Assembly (NCBI RefSeq): GCF_029958925.1 | Contig: NZ_CP124616.1 | Span: forward strand, 2,418,001 to 2,482,000 | From: Tropicibacter oceani | Lineage (GTDB): Bacteria > Pseudomonadota > Alphaproteobacteria > Rhodobacterales > Rhodobacteraceae | Direction: 5' to 3' | Length of the DNA stretch: 64,000 nt | Shown here: positions 34,139 to 47,192 of the stretch, piece after piece | Layout: every line of letters begins with the position of its first letter | Numbering within the stretch: position 1 is the stretch's first letter | The notes under the pieces: generated by a model | Told to the model about the DNA's origin: nothing | Seen by the model: only the letters and a program-made list of their open reading frames with translations | The model's database searches: none | Made by a program: the position numbers and the translations under genes

Positions 34139-35770
34139 ATGAATGGGAATTTGAAAAGACGGGCCGGGGCGTCGATCCGGACATTGCTGGCCGCCGGAGT
34201 GCTGATGGGATCGGCGCAATTGGTTTCGGCCCAGGACGGTTTTTCCTTTCAGTTGACGGCCTACAAACAGGCGGTGGCCGAACGCGTCGGCGAAGACGAC
34301 GACGTGGCATCGTTCTACCGGGCGCGCGGGTTCGAACCGATCTGGACCAGCGCATCGGACGAAGACCGCCAGCGCCGCGCCGCGCTGTTCGATGCCCTGT
34401 CGATGGCGGGCGATCACGGTCTGCCCGCGAAACGCTATGACGCAGACGCGCTGCTGGCGCGCATGGCCAGCGCGACAAACGGGCGTGACCGCGGCCTTCT
34501 CGAGGTCGAACTGACCGACCTGTTCCTGAGCTTTGCCCATGACCTGCAATCGGGCATCCTTGACCCGGGCAAGATTGATGATGGCATCAAACGCAAGGCG
34601 CCGCGCCGCGATCCCGCCGAGCTGCTGGCCCGCCTGACCACCGAGGACCCGGTCGCCGTGATGCGCGGCCTTGCGCCGACGACCGCCGAATACACCCGCC
34701 TGATGCGGGCCAAGCTGCAGCTGGAACACCGCATCGCCCATGGTGGCTGGGGCCAGGTCGTGCCGGCTGGCAGCCTGCGTCCGGGCGACAGCGGCAATGC
34801 GGTGGTGGCCCTGCGCAACCGCCTGACGGCGATGGGCTATCTCAAATCCTCGCTCAGCGGCACCTATGACAGCGCCATGCAGATGGCGGTGCAAAGTTTC
34901 CAGGAAGATCACGGCATCGAACCCGATGGCGTCGCCGGCCCGACCACCATGGCCCAGATCAACACCGGCCCCGAAGAGCGTCTGAAATCCATCATCGTCG
35001 CGATGGAGCGTGAACGCTGGCTGAACCTGCCCGAAGGGCGCGGCAAGCGTCACGTGCTGGTCAACCTGGTGGACTACCACGCCCAAATCATCGACGACGA
35101 CAAGCTGACCTTTGAAACCCGCTCGGTCATCGGCCACCAGGACCGCGACCGCCGCACGCCGGAGTTTTCCGACGTGATGGAGCGGATGGTGATCAACCCG
35201 TCGTGGTATGTGCCGCGCTCGATCATCGTGAACGAATACCTGCCGCTGCTGCGCTCCAACCCCGGAGCGGTCGGGCACCTGCAGGTGGTCGACAGCCGTG
35301 GCCAGGTGGTTGGCCGTGGCCGCAGCTTTGCCGGCTATTCGGCGCGCACCTTCCCGTTCTCGATGCGCCAGCCGCCGGGGCCGCGCAACGCGCTGGGGTC
35401 GGTCAAGTTCCTGTTCCCGAACAAGTACAACATCTACCTGCACGACACCCCGTCGCAGCACCTGTTCTCGCAGACGGTGCGGACCTTCAGCCATGGCTGC
35501 ATCCGCCTGGATGACCCGCATGATTTTGCCTATGCGCTGCTGGCCCCGCAGGAAAACGACCCCGAGGGGTATTTCCAAAGCATCCTGCGCACCGGTCAGG
35601 AAACCAATGTGCCGCTCAAGACGCAGATCCCGGTGCACCTGATCTACAGCACCGCCTTTACCCAGGCCAAAGGGCAGATGAACTATCGCCCCGACGTCTA
35701 TGGCCGCGATACGCTGATCTGGCAGGCCCTGGCCAACGCGGGGGTGGCGCTGCGCACGGGACGCAGCTAA
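34139..35770 (+). CDS. YcbB/LdtD-type L,D-transpeptidase
   Basis: A 543-residue periplasmic enzyme. Signal peptide about residues 1-31 (ends SAQLVSA). Then a scaffold domain, a peptidoglycan-binding module (RPGDSGNAVVALRNRL to FQEDHGIEPDGVAGPTT, about 205-260) and a YkuD catalytic domain with the active-site motif SHGCIRLDDP (Cys about 456) preceded by the conserved LHDTPSQHLF. It forms 3-3 crosslinks in peptidoglycan. The order of domains and length match E. coli LdtD. Start 34139 follows GAGGG by eight bases. Confidence 0.94.
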   Translation: MNGNLKRRAGASIRTLLAAGVLMGSAQLVSAQDGFSFQLTAYKQAVAERVGEDDDVASFYRARGFEPIWTSASDEDRQRRAALFDALSMAGDHGLPAKRYDADALLARMASATNGRDRGLLEVELTDLFLSFAHDLQSGILDPGKIDDGIKRKAPRRDPAELLARLTTEDPVAVMRGLAPTTAEYTRLMRAKLQLEHRIAHGGWGQVVPAGSLRPGDSGNAVVALRNRLTAMGYLKSSLSGTYDSAMQMAVQSFQEDHGIEPDGVAGPTTMAQINTGPEERLKSIIVAMERERWLNLPEGRGKRHVLVNLVDYHAQIIDDDKLTFETRSVIGHQDRDRRTPEFSDVMERMVINPSWYVPRSIIVNEYLPLLRSNPGAVGHLQVVDSRGQVVGRGRSFAGYSARTFPFSMRQPPGPRNALGSVKFLFPNKYNIYLHDTPSQHLFSQTVRTFSHGCIRLDDPHDFAYALLAPQENDPEGYFQSILRTGQETNVPLKTQIPVHLIYSTAFTQAKGQMNYRPDVYGRDTLIWQALANAGVALRTGRS

Positions 35771-35802
35771 ACCCGGTCTGGCGCGCATAGTCCGGAGTCG
35801 CC

Positions 35803-36894
35803 ATGCCTTATACCCTGTCCCAGATTGCCGCGTCCCTCGGGCTTTTGCTTGAAGGGGACGGCACGATCGAGGTTGTCGGCCTGGCCGAGCCCGCCAGCGC
35901 CCGCGCCGACCAGTTGGCGCTGGCCATGAAACCGGAATTCGCCGAGGCGCTGCCGCAGGGCGCGGCCCAGGCGGCCATGCTGTGGCAAGGGGCGGATTGG
36001 CGCGCGATGGGCCTCAAGGCGGCCCTGATGGCGCCGCGTCCGCGCTTTGCCATGGCCGGGCTGTCGGCGATGATGGACCCGGGGCAGGGCTATGGCACAG
36101 GCATTCATCCCACCGCCGTCGTCGATCCCTCGGCCCGGATTGGCGCGGATGTGTCGATTGGTCCGATGACGGTGATCGCCGCCGGGGCGCGCATCGGCGC
36201 CGGCAGCGTGATCGGCCCGCAATGCCTGATCGGCTGGGAGGCCGAGCTGGGCGAGGGCGCCTTGTTGCACAGCGGCGTGCGCATCGGCGCGCGGGTGCGC
36301 ATCGGCGCGCGGTTCATCGCCCAGCCGGGCGCCGTGGTTGGCGCCGACGGCTTTTCCTTTGTCACGCCAGAGCCCTCGGGCGTCGAAAAGGCGCGCGCCA
36401 CGCTGGGCGCCGATGGCACCGACGTCACCCAAAGCTGGGCGCGCATCCACAGCCTTGGCGGGGTCGAGATCGGCGACGATGTCGAGCTGGGCGCCAACAG
36501 CTGCATCGACCGCGGCACCGTGCGCGCCACGCGCATCGGCGATGGCTGCAAGTTCGACAACCTCGTTCAGATCGGCCACAACGTACAGATCGGCAAGGAT
36601 TGCATGATCTGCGCCCAGGTCGGCGTCGCGGGCAGCACGCGCATCGGTGACGGCGTGGTTCTGGGCGGCCAGTCGGGGGTGTCGGACAACCTGGTGATTG
36701 GCGATCGCGCCATTCTGGGGGGCGCCACGGTGGTCCTGTCGAACGTGCCGGCGGGCCGCGTCATGCTGGGGTATCCGGCGATGAAAATGGACAGCCACAT
36801 CGAATCCTACAAGGGTCTGCGCCGCCTGCCGCGCCTGTTCCGCGACGTCGCGGAGTTGAAGAAAGCGGTTTCCAACCTGATGGTGAAGCACTAA
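35803..36894 (+). CDS. lpxD: UDP-3-O-acylglucosamine N-acyltransferase
   Basis: A 363-residue LpxD. The N-terminal uridine-binding domain (1-100) is followed by a left-handed beta-helix of hexapeptide repeats ([20 protein letters not shown] and onward), the catalytic histidine region [14 protein letters not shown] (about 248-261), and a C-terminal helix that binds acyl carrier protein. It adds the N-linked 3-hydroxyacyl chain in lipid A synthesis. The usual bamA-lpxD-fabZ-lpxA neighbours are absent; instead an ACP and a ketosynthase follow, so this may be an extra, specialised copy. Confidence 0.94.
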   Translation: MPYTLSQIAASLGLLLEGDGTIEVVGLAEPASARADQLALAMKPEFAEALPQGAAQAAMLWQGADWRAMGLKAALMAPRPRFAMAGLSAMMDPGQGYGTGIHPTAVVDPSARIGADVSIGPMTVIAAGARIGAGSVIGPQCLIGWEAELGEGALLHSGVRIGARVRIGARFIAQPGAVVGADGFSFVTPEPSGVEKARATLGADGTDVTQSWARIHSLGGVEIGDDVELGANSCIDRGTVRATRIGDGCKFDNLVQIGHNVQIGKDCMICAQVGVAGSTRIGDGVVLGGQSGVSDNLVIGDRAILGGATVVLSNVPAGRVMLGYPAMKMDSHIESYKGLRRLPRLFRDVAELKKAVSNLMVKH

Positions 36895-36927
36895 ATCACC
36901 CGCATCACATGCAGACAGGGCAAGATC

Positions 36928-37188
36928 ATGACAGTCACAGACAAGGTGATCGAAATCATCGCCGAGCAAGCCATGCTCGAGCCGTCCGACGTGGCGCTTG
37001 AAAGCACTCCGGAAAGCCTGGGGATCGACAGCCTGGGCCTGGTCGAATCCATCTTTGCCATCGAAGAGGCCTTTGACATCTCGATCCCGTTCAACGCCAA
37101 CGATCCGTCCGAAAGCGATTTCGACATTTCCACGGTGGCCAGCATCGTCGCGGGGATCGAAAAGCTGATCGCCGAGAAGACCGGGTGA
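36928..37188 (+). CDS. Acyl carrier protein, dedicated
   Basis: An 86-residue acyl carrier protein. The phosphopantetheine attachment serine is in GIDSLGLVE (Ser about 34). It is distinct from housekeeping AcpP in its sequence MTVTDKVIEIIAEQAML and the loop NANDPSESDFD. It lies between lpxD and a ketosynthase and overlaps the latter by GTGA, so it probably carries chains for that enzyme and for LpxD. Confidence 0.93.
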   Translation: MTVTDKVIEIIAEQAMLEPSDVALESTPESLGIDSLGLVESIFAIEEAFDISIPFNANDPSESDFDISTVASIVAGIEKLIAEKTG

Positions 37189-38393
37189 ACCGCGTCGTCA
37201 TCACCGGGGCCGGGACGATCAACGCCCTGGGCCAGACCGTGCCCGACACCTTGCAGGCGATGCGCGAAGGGCGCTGCGGCATCAGCGCGCTGGAATTTCG
37301 CGACGTTGAACGCCTGGCCATACGCATCGGCGGCCAGGTCAAGGGCTACGAACCCGAAGCGGTCTTCAACCGCCAGCAGCTGTCGCTTTATGACCGCTTT
37401 ACCCAGTTCACCCTGCTTGCCGCCCGCGAGGCGATGGCGCAGTCGGGGCTTTGCTTCGAGGGCGAACTGGCGCATCGCTCGGGCGTGGTGCTGGGCAACT
37501 CGGGCGGCGGTCTGACCACCCAGGACGAAAATTATCGCGCCGTCTACGAAGAGGGCAAGAACCGCGTCCACCCCTTTGTCGTGCCCAAGCTGATGAACAA
37601 CGCCGCCGCCAGCCATGTCAGCATGGAATTCAACCTCAAGGGTCCGTCCTTTACCGTGGCGACGGCCTGCGCGTCGTCCAATCACGCCATGGGCCAGGCC
37701 TTTCAGATGATCCGCAGCGGCATGTGCCGCGCCATGATCACCGGCGGGTCGGAATCCATGCTCTGCTTTGGCGGGGTCAAAGCCTGGGAAGGGCTGCGCG
37801 TCATGTCCAAGGACGCCTGCCGGCCGTTTTCGGCCACCCGCAACGGCATGGTGCAGGGCGAAGGCGCGGGGATCTTCGTCTTCGAAGATTACGAACACGC
37901 CAGGGCACGCGGCGCGGATATCCTGTGCGAAGTGCTTGGCTTTGCCATGACCTCGGACGCCGCCGACATTGTCATGCCCTCGAAACAGGGGGCCGCGCGC
38001 GCCATTTCCGGCGCGCTGGCGGATGGCAGGATCGACAAGGACCGGGTCGGATATATCAATGCCCATGGCACCGGCACGACCGCCAATGACAAGACGGAAT
38101 GCGCCGCTGTGGCGGATGTCTTTGGCACCCACGCGGACAGCCTGATGATCTCTTCGACCAAATCCATGCACGGCCACCTGATCGGCGGCACCGGGGCGGT
38201 GGAACTGCTGGCCTGCATCATGGCGCTGCGCGACGGGGTGATCGCGCCCACCATCGGCTACGAGGAACCGGACCCGGAATGCGCCCTCGACGTGGTCCCG
38301 AACGAGGCCCGCGATGCGCAGGTCGACGTCGTGCTGACCAATGCCTTTGCCTTTGGTGGCCTCAACGCCGTGCTCGCGCTTGGCCGGGTCTGA
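37185..38393 (+). CDS. Beta-ketoacyl-ACP synthase (KAS II/FabF-like)
   Basis: A 402-residue condensing enzyme. The nucleophile is in VATACASSNHAMGQAF (Cys about 165), and the two histidines are in NAHGTGTTANDKTE (about 298) and KSMHGHLIGGTGAVE (about 330). The GTG start overlaps the ACP stop, indicating coupling. With the adjacent ACP and LpxD it may elongate or prime a special acyl chain for lipid A; this is inferred from gene order. No 3-ketoreductase or dehydratase is nearby, so it would rely on shared FAS enzymes. Confidence 0.92.
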   Translation: MNRVVITGAGTINALGQTVPDTLQAMREGRCGISALEFRDVERLAIRIGGQVKGYEPEAVFNRQQLSLYDRFTQFTLLAAREAMAQSGLCFEGELAHRSGVVLGNSGGGLTTQDENYRAVYEEGKNRVHPFVVPKLMNNAAASHVSMEFNLKGPSFTVATACASSNHAMGQAFQMIRSGMCRAMITGGSESMLCFGGVKAWEGLRVMSKDACRPFSATRNGMVQGEGAGIFVFEDYEHARARGADILCEVLGFAMTSDAADIVMPSKQGAARAISGALADGRIDKDRVGYINAHGTGTTANDKTECAAVADVFGTHADSLMISSTKSMHGHLIGGTGAVELLACIMALRDGVIAPTIGYEEPDPECALDVVPNEARDAQVDVVLTNAFAFGGLNAVLALGRV

Positions 38394-38499
38394 CCTGATG
38401 GCGCGCTGACGCGCACAGACTGTCTCGTCGACGGCCTCCGGCCTTCTCCTCGGGCCGCCCGTGGCTGGCGTTTCGGCCCGTTACAGGCCCGCGTCCCTG

Positions 38500-38526
38500 C
38501 TTCCAATTGCCGAAAATATCCCGGGG
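38500..38526 (-). repeat. Dispersed intergenic repeat, second subtype, inverted copy
   Basis: CTTCCAATTGCC followed by GAAAATATCCCGGGG, between the ends of the ketosynthase and mnmA genes. It is the reverse complement of the element at 18735-18764 with few changes. A hairpin GAGGGGC-AGC-GCCCCTC (38531-38547) follows at once and may end transcription. Confidence 0.7.
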
Positions 38527-38579
38527 AGCGCGAGGGGCAGCGCCCCTCGCTCCGCCGTCTGGACTGGACTCGAACGCTT

Positions 38580-39722
38580 TCAGTAGCCGCGCCAGATCCA
38601 GCCGCCGCCATGGATGCGGCTGCTGTCCGGGTCGTAGAAAACGCAGGCCTGTCCGGGGCTTACCCCTTCTTCGGGGCTCAGCAGCTCGACCGTTGCCTCG
38701 GTGTCCGAAATCGGGCGCACGATTGCCTCGCGCGGCGGACGGGTCGAGCGGACCTTGACCGCCAGGTGCCATTCGGCCCGAGAGGTAAAGGCCTCGTCTC
38801 CCAGCCAGTTGATCTCGCGCACGGGGATGGTGCGGGTCGCCAGCATGTCCTTTGGCCCGACGACCACCTGCTTGCTGTCCACGTCCAGCCGCACGACATA
38901 AAGCGGCTCTGACAGCCCGCCGATGCCCAGGCCGCGCCTTTGCCCGATGGTATAGTGGATCACGCCGCGGTGGGTGCCCAGAACGCGCCCGTCCGCATGC
39001 ACGATTTCGCCGGGTTCGGCCGAACCGGGGCGCAGTTTCTCGATCACCTTGGCATAATCGCCATCGGGCACGAAACAGATGTCCTGGCTGTCGGGTTTGT
39101 CCGCCACTGCCAGGCCATATTTCGCCGCCAAAGCGCGCGTGGCGTCCTTGGACGGCAGGTGGCCCAGCGGGAAGCGCAGGTAATCGAGCTGTTCCGGCGT
39201 GGTCGAAAACAGGAAATAGCTTTGATCGCGGTTGGCATCGGCGGCGCTGTGCAGCTCGGGCCCATGCGCGCCCATCTTGCGCTGGATATAGTGACCGGTG
39301 GCCATGCAATCGGCCTCCAGATCCTTGGCGGTTTCCAGCAGATCCTTGAATTTCACCCGCTCGTTGCAGCGGATGCAGGGCACAGGGGTGGCCCCGCCCA
39401 GATAGCTTTCGGCGAATTCCTCGATCACCGCATCCTTGAAGATGTTTTCGTAATCAAGGACATAGTGGGGAAAGCCCATTTCCTCGGCGACGCGGCGGGC
39501 ATCGTGGATGTCGACCCCGGCGCAGCAGGCGCCCTTTTTGGCCAGCGCCGCGCCGTGGTCATACAATTGCAGCGTCACGCCGATGACGTCATAGCCTTCG
39601 TCCTTCAGCTGCGCGGCCACGACCGAACTGTCGACGCCGCCGGACATGGCGACAACGACGCGGGTTTCGGACGGGGGCTTGGGCAGGCCCAGCGAATTCA
39701 GGGGGGCCGGATCAAGAGGCAT
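38580..39722 (-). CDS. mnmA: tRNA-specific 2-thiouridylase
   Basis: A 380-residue enzyme making 2-thiouridine at position 34 of Lys, Glu and Gln tRNAs. The PP-loop SGGVDSSV is at about residues 27-34; catalytic cysteines are in [10 protein letters not shown] (about 116) and in the [11 protein letters not shown] region (about 212). The N-terminal 20 residues before VVVAMSGG are an extension common in alphaproteobacteria. Convergent with the ketosynthase gene. Confidence 0.95.
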   Translation of the reverse strand: MPLDPAPLNSLGLPKPPSETRVVVAMSGGVDSSVVAAQLKDEGYDVIGVTLQLYDHGAALAKKGACCAGVDIHDARRVAEEMGFPHYVLDYENIFKDAVIEEFAESYLGGATPVPCIRCNERVKFKDLLETAKDLEADCMATGHYIQRKMGAHGPELHSAADANRDQSYFLFSTTPEQLDYLRFPLGHLPSKDATRALAAKYGLAVADKPDSQDICFVPDGDYAKVIEKLRPGSAEPGEIVHADGRVLGTHRGVIHYTIGQRRGLGIGGLSEPLYVVRLDVDSKQVVVGPKDMLATRTIPVREINWLGDEAFTSRAEWHLAVKVRSTRPPREAIVRPISDTEATVELLSPEEGVSPGQACVFYDPDSSRIHGGGWIWRGY

Positions 39723-39783
39723 GGCGATCTCCTTGGGATTAGCCCGGAATATAGGAAAATTCGACCTACTCTCAAGAGGCGCT

Positions 39784-39798
39784 TTTAGTCGGTGTTAA
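39784..39798. promoter_or_regulatory. Near-consensus CtrA box before sciP
   Basis: TTTA-GTCGGTG-TTAA matches TTAA-N7-TTAA in seven of eight fixed bases, about 50 bp before the sciP start. It suggests that CtrA controls its own inhibitor gene. Confidence 0.45.
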
Positions 39799-39845
39799 GT
39801 CGTCCGTGGCTTGATGGCCCCAATCCGAATTAGGGGATGACTGGA

Positions 39846-40124
39846 ATGTACCTGAAAAAGATCGAAGGACCGCGCGCCGTCAAGCTGCCCGACGGCAGCG
39901 TCATGACACGGGCCGATCTGCCCCCGGCCGAAACGCGCCGCTGGGTCGCCTCGCGCAAGGCTGCCGTGGTCAAGGCCGTGCAATTTGGCCTGATCACCAG
40001 CGATCACGCCATGGAACGCTATGGTCTGAGCGCCGAGGAACTGATGGCCTGGGTTCGCGCCTCGGCCCGCCATGGCGAGGATGCGCTTAAAGCCACCCGG
40101 GTGCAAAAATATCGTCAACCATAA
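39846..40124 (+). CDS. sciP: SciP-type CtrA inhibitor (DUF1153)
   Basis: A 92-residue DUF1153 protein. Markers are [20 protein letters not shown] and [17 protein letters not shown], then a helix-turn-helix [21 protein letters not shown]. In Caulobacter, SciP binds CtrA and blocks recruitment of RNA polymerase at CtrA promoters. Start at 39846 (MYLKKIEG) has AGGGGA eight bases upstream; an ATG three codons earlier lacks spacing. The ctrA gene follows 106 bp downstream. Confidence 0.92.
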   Translation: MYLKKIEGPRAVKLPDGSVMTRADLPPAETRRWVASRKAAVVKAVQFGLITSDHAMERYGLSAEELMAWVRASARHGEDALKATRVQKYRQP

Positions 40125-40230
40125 GTTGCAAAGGAAATTTTGTTTCTATACTGATGGATATGGTAATGTCGCGTTAACTATTATCCGACAGGGTATGTTC
40201 AACCCTGAGGAACAAGCCCGGAGACAATCA

Positions 40231-40947
40231 ATGCGCATCCTACTGGTGGAAGACGACCCCACGACCTCCAAAAGCATCGAATTGATGCTGTCCCATGCCA
40301 ATTTGAACGTCTACGCGACCGACCTTGGCGAAGAGGGAATCGATCTTGCCAAGCTGTATGATTACGATCTGATCCTGCTTGACCTGAACCTGCCGGACAT
40401 CAACGGCCACGAGGTGTTGCGCCAGCTGCGTGTCGCACGAATCGAAACGCCGATCCTGATCCTGTCGGGCGAGGATGACACCCAGAGCAAGATCAAGGGA
40501 TTCGGGTTCGGTGCCGATGACTACATGACCAAACCGTTCCACCGGGACGAACTGATTGCCCGCATCCACGCGATCATCCGCCGCTCCAAGGGGCATTCGC
40601 AGTCGGTCATCCGCACCGGCAAGATTTCGGTCAACCTGGATGCCAAGACGGTCGAAGTGGCCGGCAAGTCGGTGCATCTGACCGGCAAGGAATACCAGAT
40701 GCTGGAACTGCTCAGCCTGCGCAAGGGGACGACCCTGACCAAGGAAATGTTCCTGAACCACCTGTATGGCGGCATGGACGAACCCGAGCTGAAGATCATC
40801 GACGTCTTCATCTGCAAACTGCGCAAGAAACTGTCCGAGGCGACCGGTGACGACAACTATATCGAAACCGTCTGGGGCCGCGGCTATGTGCTGCGCGATC
40901 CCGATCCCAGCCAGGATGAACCCAAGCGGCTGGCTGCCAGCGCCTGA
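40231..40947 (+). CDS. ctrA: Cell-cycle/motility response regulator CtrA
   Basis: A 238-residue OmpR-type regulator that is clearly CtrA: receiver domain [20 protein letters not shown] with phosphoacceptor in [16 protein letters not shown] (Asp 51) and Lys in [15 protein letters not shown]-binding winged helix with the very conserved [19 protein letters not shown] (split) and FICKLRKKL. The ending lacks the exact Caulobacter AA tail but finishes LAASA, compatible with ClpXP recognition. Controls motility, c-di-GMP and related traits in this group. Immediately preceded by sciP. Confidence 0.97.
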   Translation: MRILLVEDDPTTSKSIELMLSHANLNVYATDLGEEGIDLAKLYDYDLILLDLNLPDINGHEVLRQLRVARIETPILILSGEDDTQSKIKGFGFGADDYMTKPFHRDELIARIHAIIRRSKGHSQSVIRTGKISVNLDAKTVEVAGKSVHLTGKEYQMLELLSLRKGTTLTKEMFLNHLYGGMDEPELKIIDVFICKLRKKLSEATGDDNYIETVWGRGYVLRDPDPSQDEPKRLAASA

Positions 40948-40994
40948 TACTGGACCTTGCCTTGTTGCGCGCCTATCACTCGGATGAGTGATAG

Positions 40995-45214
<4,220 letters not shown>

Positions 45215-45238
45215 CAACCCACTGGATTTGCAAAGCAA

Positions 45239-45273
45239 AACGCGCGCGCCAAGGGGAAGTTGGCGCGCGCGTT
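45239..45273. terminator. Very stable hairpin after recG
   Basis: AACGCGCGCGCCAA (45239-45252) pairs perfectly with TTGGCGCGCGCGTT (45260-45273), a 14-bp stem with seven-base loop, 25 bases beyond the recG stop. There is no T tract. Confidence 0.6.
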
Positions 45274-45340
45274 GGCGATTGTCCGGGGGGAAGCCGGGAC
45301 CGCCAGGGGAAGTGAACTGAACAGCGGCATCCATGGGATG

Positions 45341-45433
45341 GTTCCAGTTTGTTCCTCTTTGTTCTCATAAAGTTCTTTACAACAGGTAAACAATATGGGA
45401 ACAAAGAGGCAACTCAAGGGAACGTGGGAGAAC
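45341..45433. promoter_or_regulatory. Phased GTTC/GAAC cluster, including a LexA-type box
   Basis: GTTC occurs at 45341, 45351, 45361 and 45372, then its complement GAAC at 45399, 45420 and 45430, mostly spaced 10-11 or 21 bp. GTTC-TCATAAA-GTTC (45361-45375) fits the alphaproteobacterial LexA box GTTC-N7-GTTC. CCTCTTTGTTC (45354) and GAACAAAGAGG (45399) form an 11-bp inverted repeat. The cluster ends six bases before the small gene. Confidence 0.6.
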
Positions 45434-45438
45434 ATAAC

Positions 45439-45561
45439 ATGATCGACACTGTCAAGACTGCCCTGAATCGCCCGAATGCCACCCTGTGGCAGGATGCGGT
45501 GGGCGCCCTGTCCTTGCTGGTGATCCTCATGGGGGTGCTTCACCTGCCTTCGCTCGTCTGA
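45439..45561 (+). CDS. 40-residue single-span membrane protein
   Basis: A small gene with GGGAG nine bases before its ATG and a strong terminator downstream. The product begins MIDTVKTALNRPNATLWQDA and ends in one hydrophobic span, VGALSLLVILMGVLHLPSLV. No family with known function is recognised, though short proteins of this shape occur widely in this bacterial group. The phased GTTC/GAAC boxes immediately upstream suggest stress control, possibly LexA. Coding status is supported by ribosome site, terminator and membrane-like composition. Confidence 0.7.
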   Translation: MIDTVKTALNRPNATLWQDAVGALSLLVILMGVLHLPSLV

Positions 45562-45691
45562 GTTTCTGCCTGCGTTACGTGCCTGGGCCCTGGGCCGCAT
45601 CATCCTGTCCCGATGCGTTCCGCCTGTCCCCTTCGGTCTGCTTGCCTGCGGCCGAAATCCTGGCCCCGGCCGTCTGACAACGCGCCACTTT

Positions 45692-45727
45692 CCGCCGCCT
45701 CTGTTCCAGAGCGCGGCGGTTTTTTTT
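45692..45727 (+). terminator. Rho-independent terminator after the small membrane-protein gene
   Basis: CCGCCGC (45692-45698) pairs with GCGGCGG (45713-45719), followed by eight T residues. The 130 bp between the small gene and this site show nothing recognisable. Confidence 0.85.
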
Positions 45728-45732
45728 GGGCT

Positions 45733-47136
45733 TCAGAACTTGTAGGCCAATCGCAGCCCGCCCCAATGCCGCCCCTGGACAAAAATTGGCGCCGACAGGT
45801 CCTTCATCATGACAAAGGTGCCGCCGCCCATGTCGCGCCGATAGACCTGAAGCAGAAAGGGCTGTTCGCTGCGCCCCGCCTTCAACCCGACGCGGTCGTC
45901 AAAGATGCGCCTGTTGCGGCAATGCGCGGCGTTCCAGACCGGGTCATCGCCCTGTGGCTGGCCGAACTTTGTGTTATGCGTCGGCAGATAGCCGTTCCGG
46001 TCGACCGCCGCGCAGAACACGATGCGCGGATCCAGCGCCAAAACGGGTTCCTGGATGTCCGGCAAAACGGCGTCGGTCAGCGCTGTAAAGGGGGTCAGAA
46101 CCTGTTCCGGATCACTGCCCGGGACGGGGCGATAGTCGCTGCTGAACAGCTGGTTCATTCCTATCTGTCCGGTCGCAACGGCCTTTTCAAAGGCTTCGCT
46201 GATGCGCCCGGCCAGGTCCTGAACCATGGTGATCATCGGCCCGTCCTGACCGTTGCCGCCAAGGGCGACCACCTCTTGCAAGATCGATTCCGAGCCGTCC
46301 ACCAGACTGTCGCAGCGCGTGCTGGCCTGGTCGACGCCTGCGGCCACATCGGTGACCGAATTGGCAATGTCCTCGATGGCGGGGGCCACCGAATCCACCG
46401 CCTGTTGGGCGCGGCTGGCGGCCTTGGTCAGTTCGTGCGCGTCGCCCTGCAGCTCGGCCACGCGGGATTCGATATTGGTCAGGGCGGTGTCGGCATCGGC
46501 GCTGCGGTTCAGCACGGCCTCGGCGGTTTTTGACGTGCTTTCGGCGCCGCGGTGCAGCGCGCCCATCCATTCCGACAGCTTCTTGACCGTGCCAGAGATT
46601 GCATCCGCGGCGGTGGTTGTCTTTTGGCTAAGCTCGTTGACCGCATCGGCGACGATGGAAAACCCCTTGCCGGCGTGTCCGGCGCGCGCCGCTTCGATCT
46701 TGGCGTTGACGGCCAACAGTTTGACCTGCCAGGAAATATCCGAAATCTCGGAATTCGAGACCTGGATCGCCAGCAGCATATCCTCGACCTCGGGGCCCTG
46801 GGCGTGCACCGCACGGACCCATTCGGCCAAGGCCTGCGATTTTTCACCGGTTTCGCCCAGCAACCCGGTCGACAGGCGCACCCGTTCCAGCGCGTCATCC
46901 GCCGCACCCGCCATGCGCTGCACCGCCTCAAGCATCTGGGCGCTGGTTGCGGCAAGATCCCCGGTGTTGCGTTTGACGTGGTCCAGGCGTTCGATCTGGC
47001 TGCGACAGCGATCATCCAGATCGTGCAGAAACCCGCCGATATCAACGGTTTCCCGGCCAAGGCCGGTGGCGTCCTCGGTCAGTTTGGCCAGCCGCTGGGC
47101 GGCGTCGGGAAGGGATAGATTATTGGGCTGCTGCAT
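45733..47136 (-). CDS. Soluble methyl-accepting chemotaxis protein with C-terminal sensor domain
   Basis: A 467-residue chemoreceptor without signal peptide or membrane span. The signalling domain is near the middle: EISDISWQVKLLAVNAKIEAARAGHAGKGF (about 136-165) followed by AVNELSQKT. The C-terminal 130 residues, with FCAAVDRNGYLPTHN, RIFDDRVGL and HWGGLRLAY at the end, look like a Cache/PAS-like sensor. This order, signalling first and sensor last in a cytoplasmic receptor, is unusual. Start 47136 chosen. No other chemotaxis genes are nearby. Confidence 0.88.
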   Translation of the reverse strand: MQQPNNLSLPDAAQRLAKLTEDATGLGRETVDIGGFLHDLDDRCRSQIERLDHVKRNTGDLAATSAQMLEAVQRMAGAADDALERVRLSTGLLGETGEKSQALAEWVRAVHAQGPEVEDMLLAIQVSNSEISDISWQVKLLAVNAKIEAARAGHAGKGFSIVADAVNELSQKTTTAADAISGTVKKLSEWMGALHRGAESTSKTAEAVLNRSADADTALTNIESRVAELQGDAHELTKAASRAQQAVDSVAPAIEDIANSVTDVAAGVDQASTRCDSLVDGSESILQEVVALGGNGQDGPMITMVQDLAGRISEAFEKAVATGQIGMNQLFSSDYRPVPGSDPEQVLTPFTALTDAVLPDIQEPVLALDPRIVFCAAVDRNGYLPTHNTKFGQPQGDDPVWNAAHCRNRRIFDDRVGLKAGRSEQPFLLQVYRRDMGGGTFVMMKDLSAPIFVQGRHWGGLRLAYKF

Positions 47137-47192
47137 CCGTCTGCCTTTGAAAACGTCAGCAGGATGGATACAGGGCTTTCGCAAACAAGTGA

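Noticed and set aside
40186-40205. GTTAACTATTATCC before ctrA as a CtrA box
   Set aside because: Only one TTAA half is present; the second half does not match.
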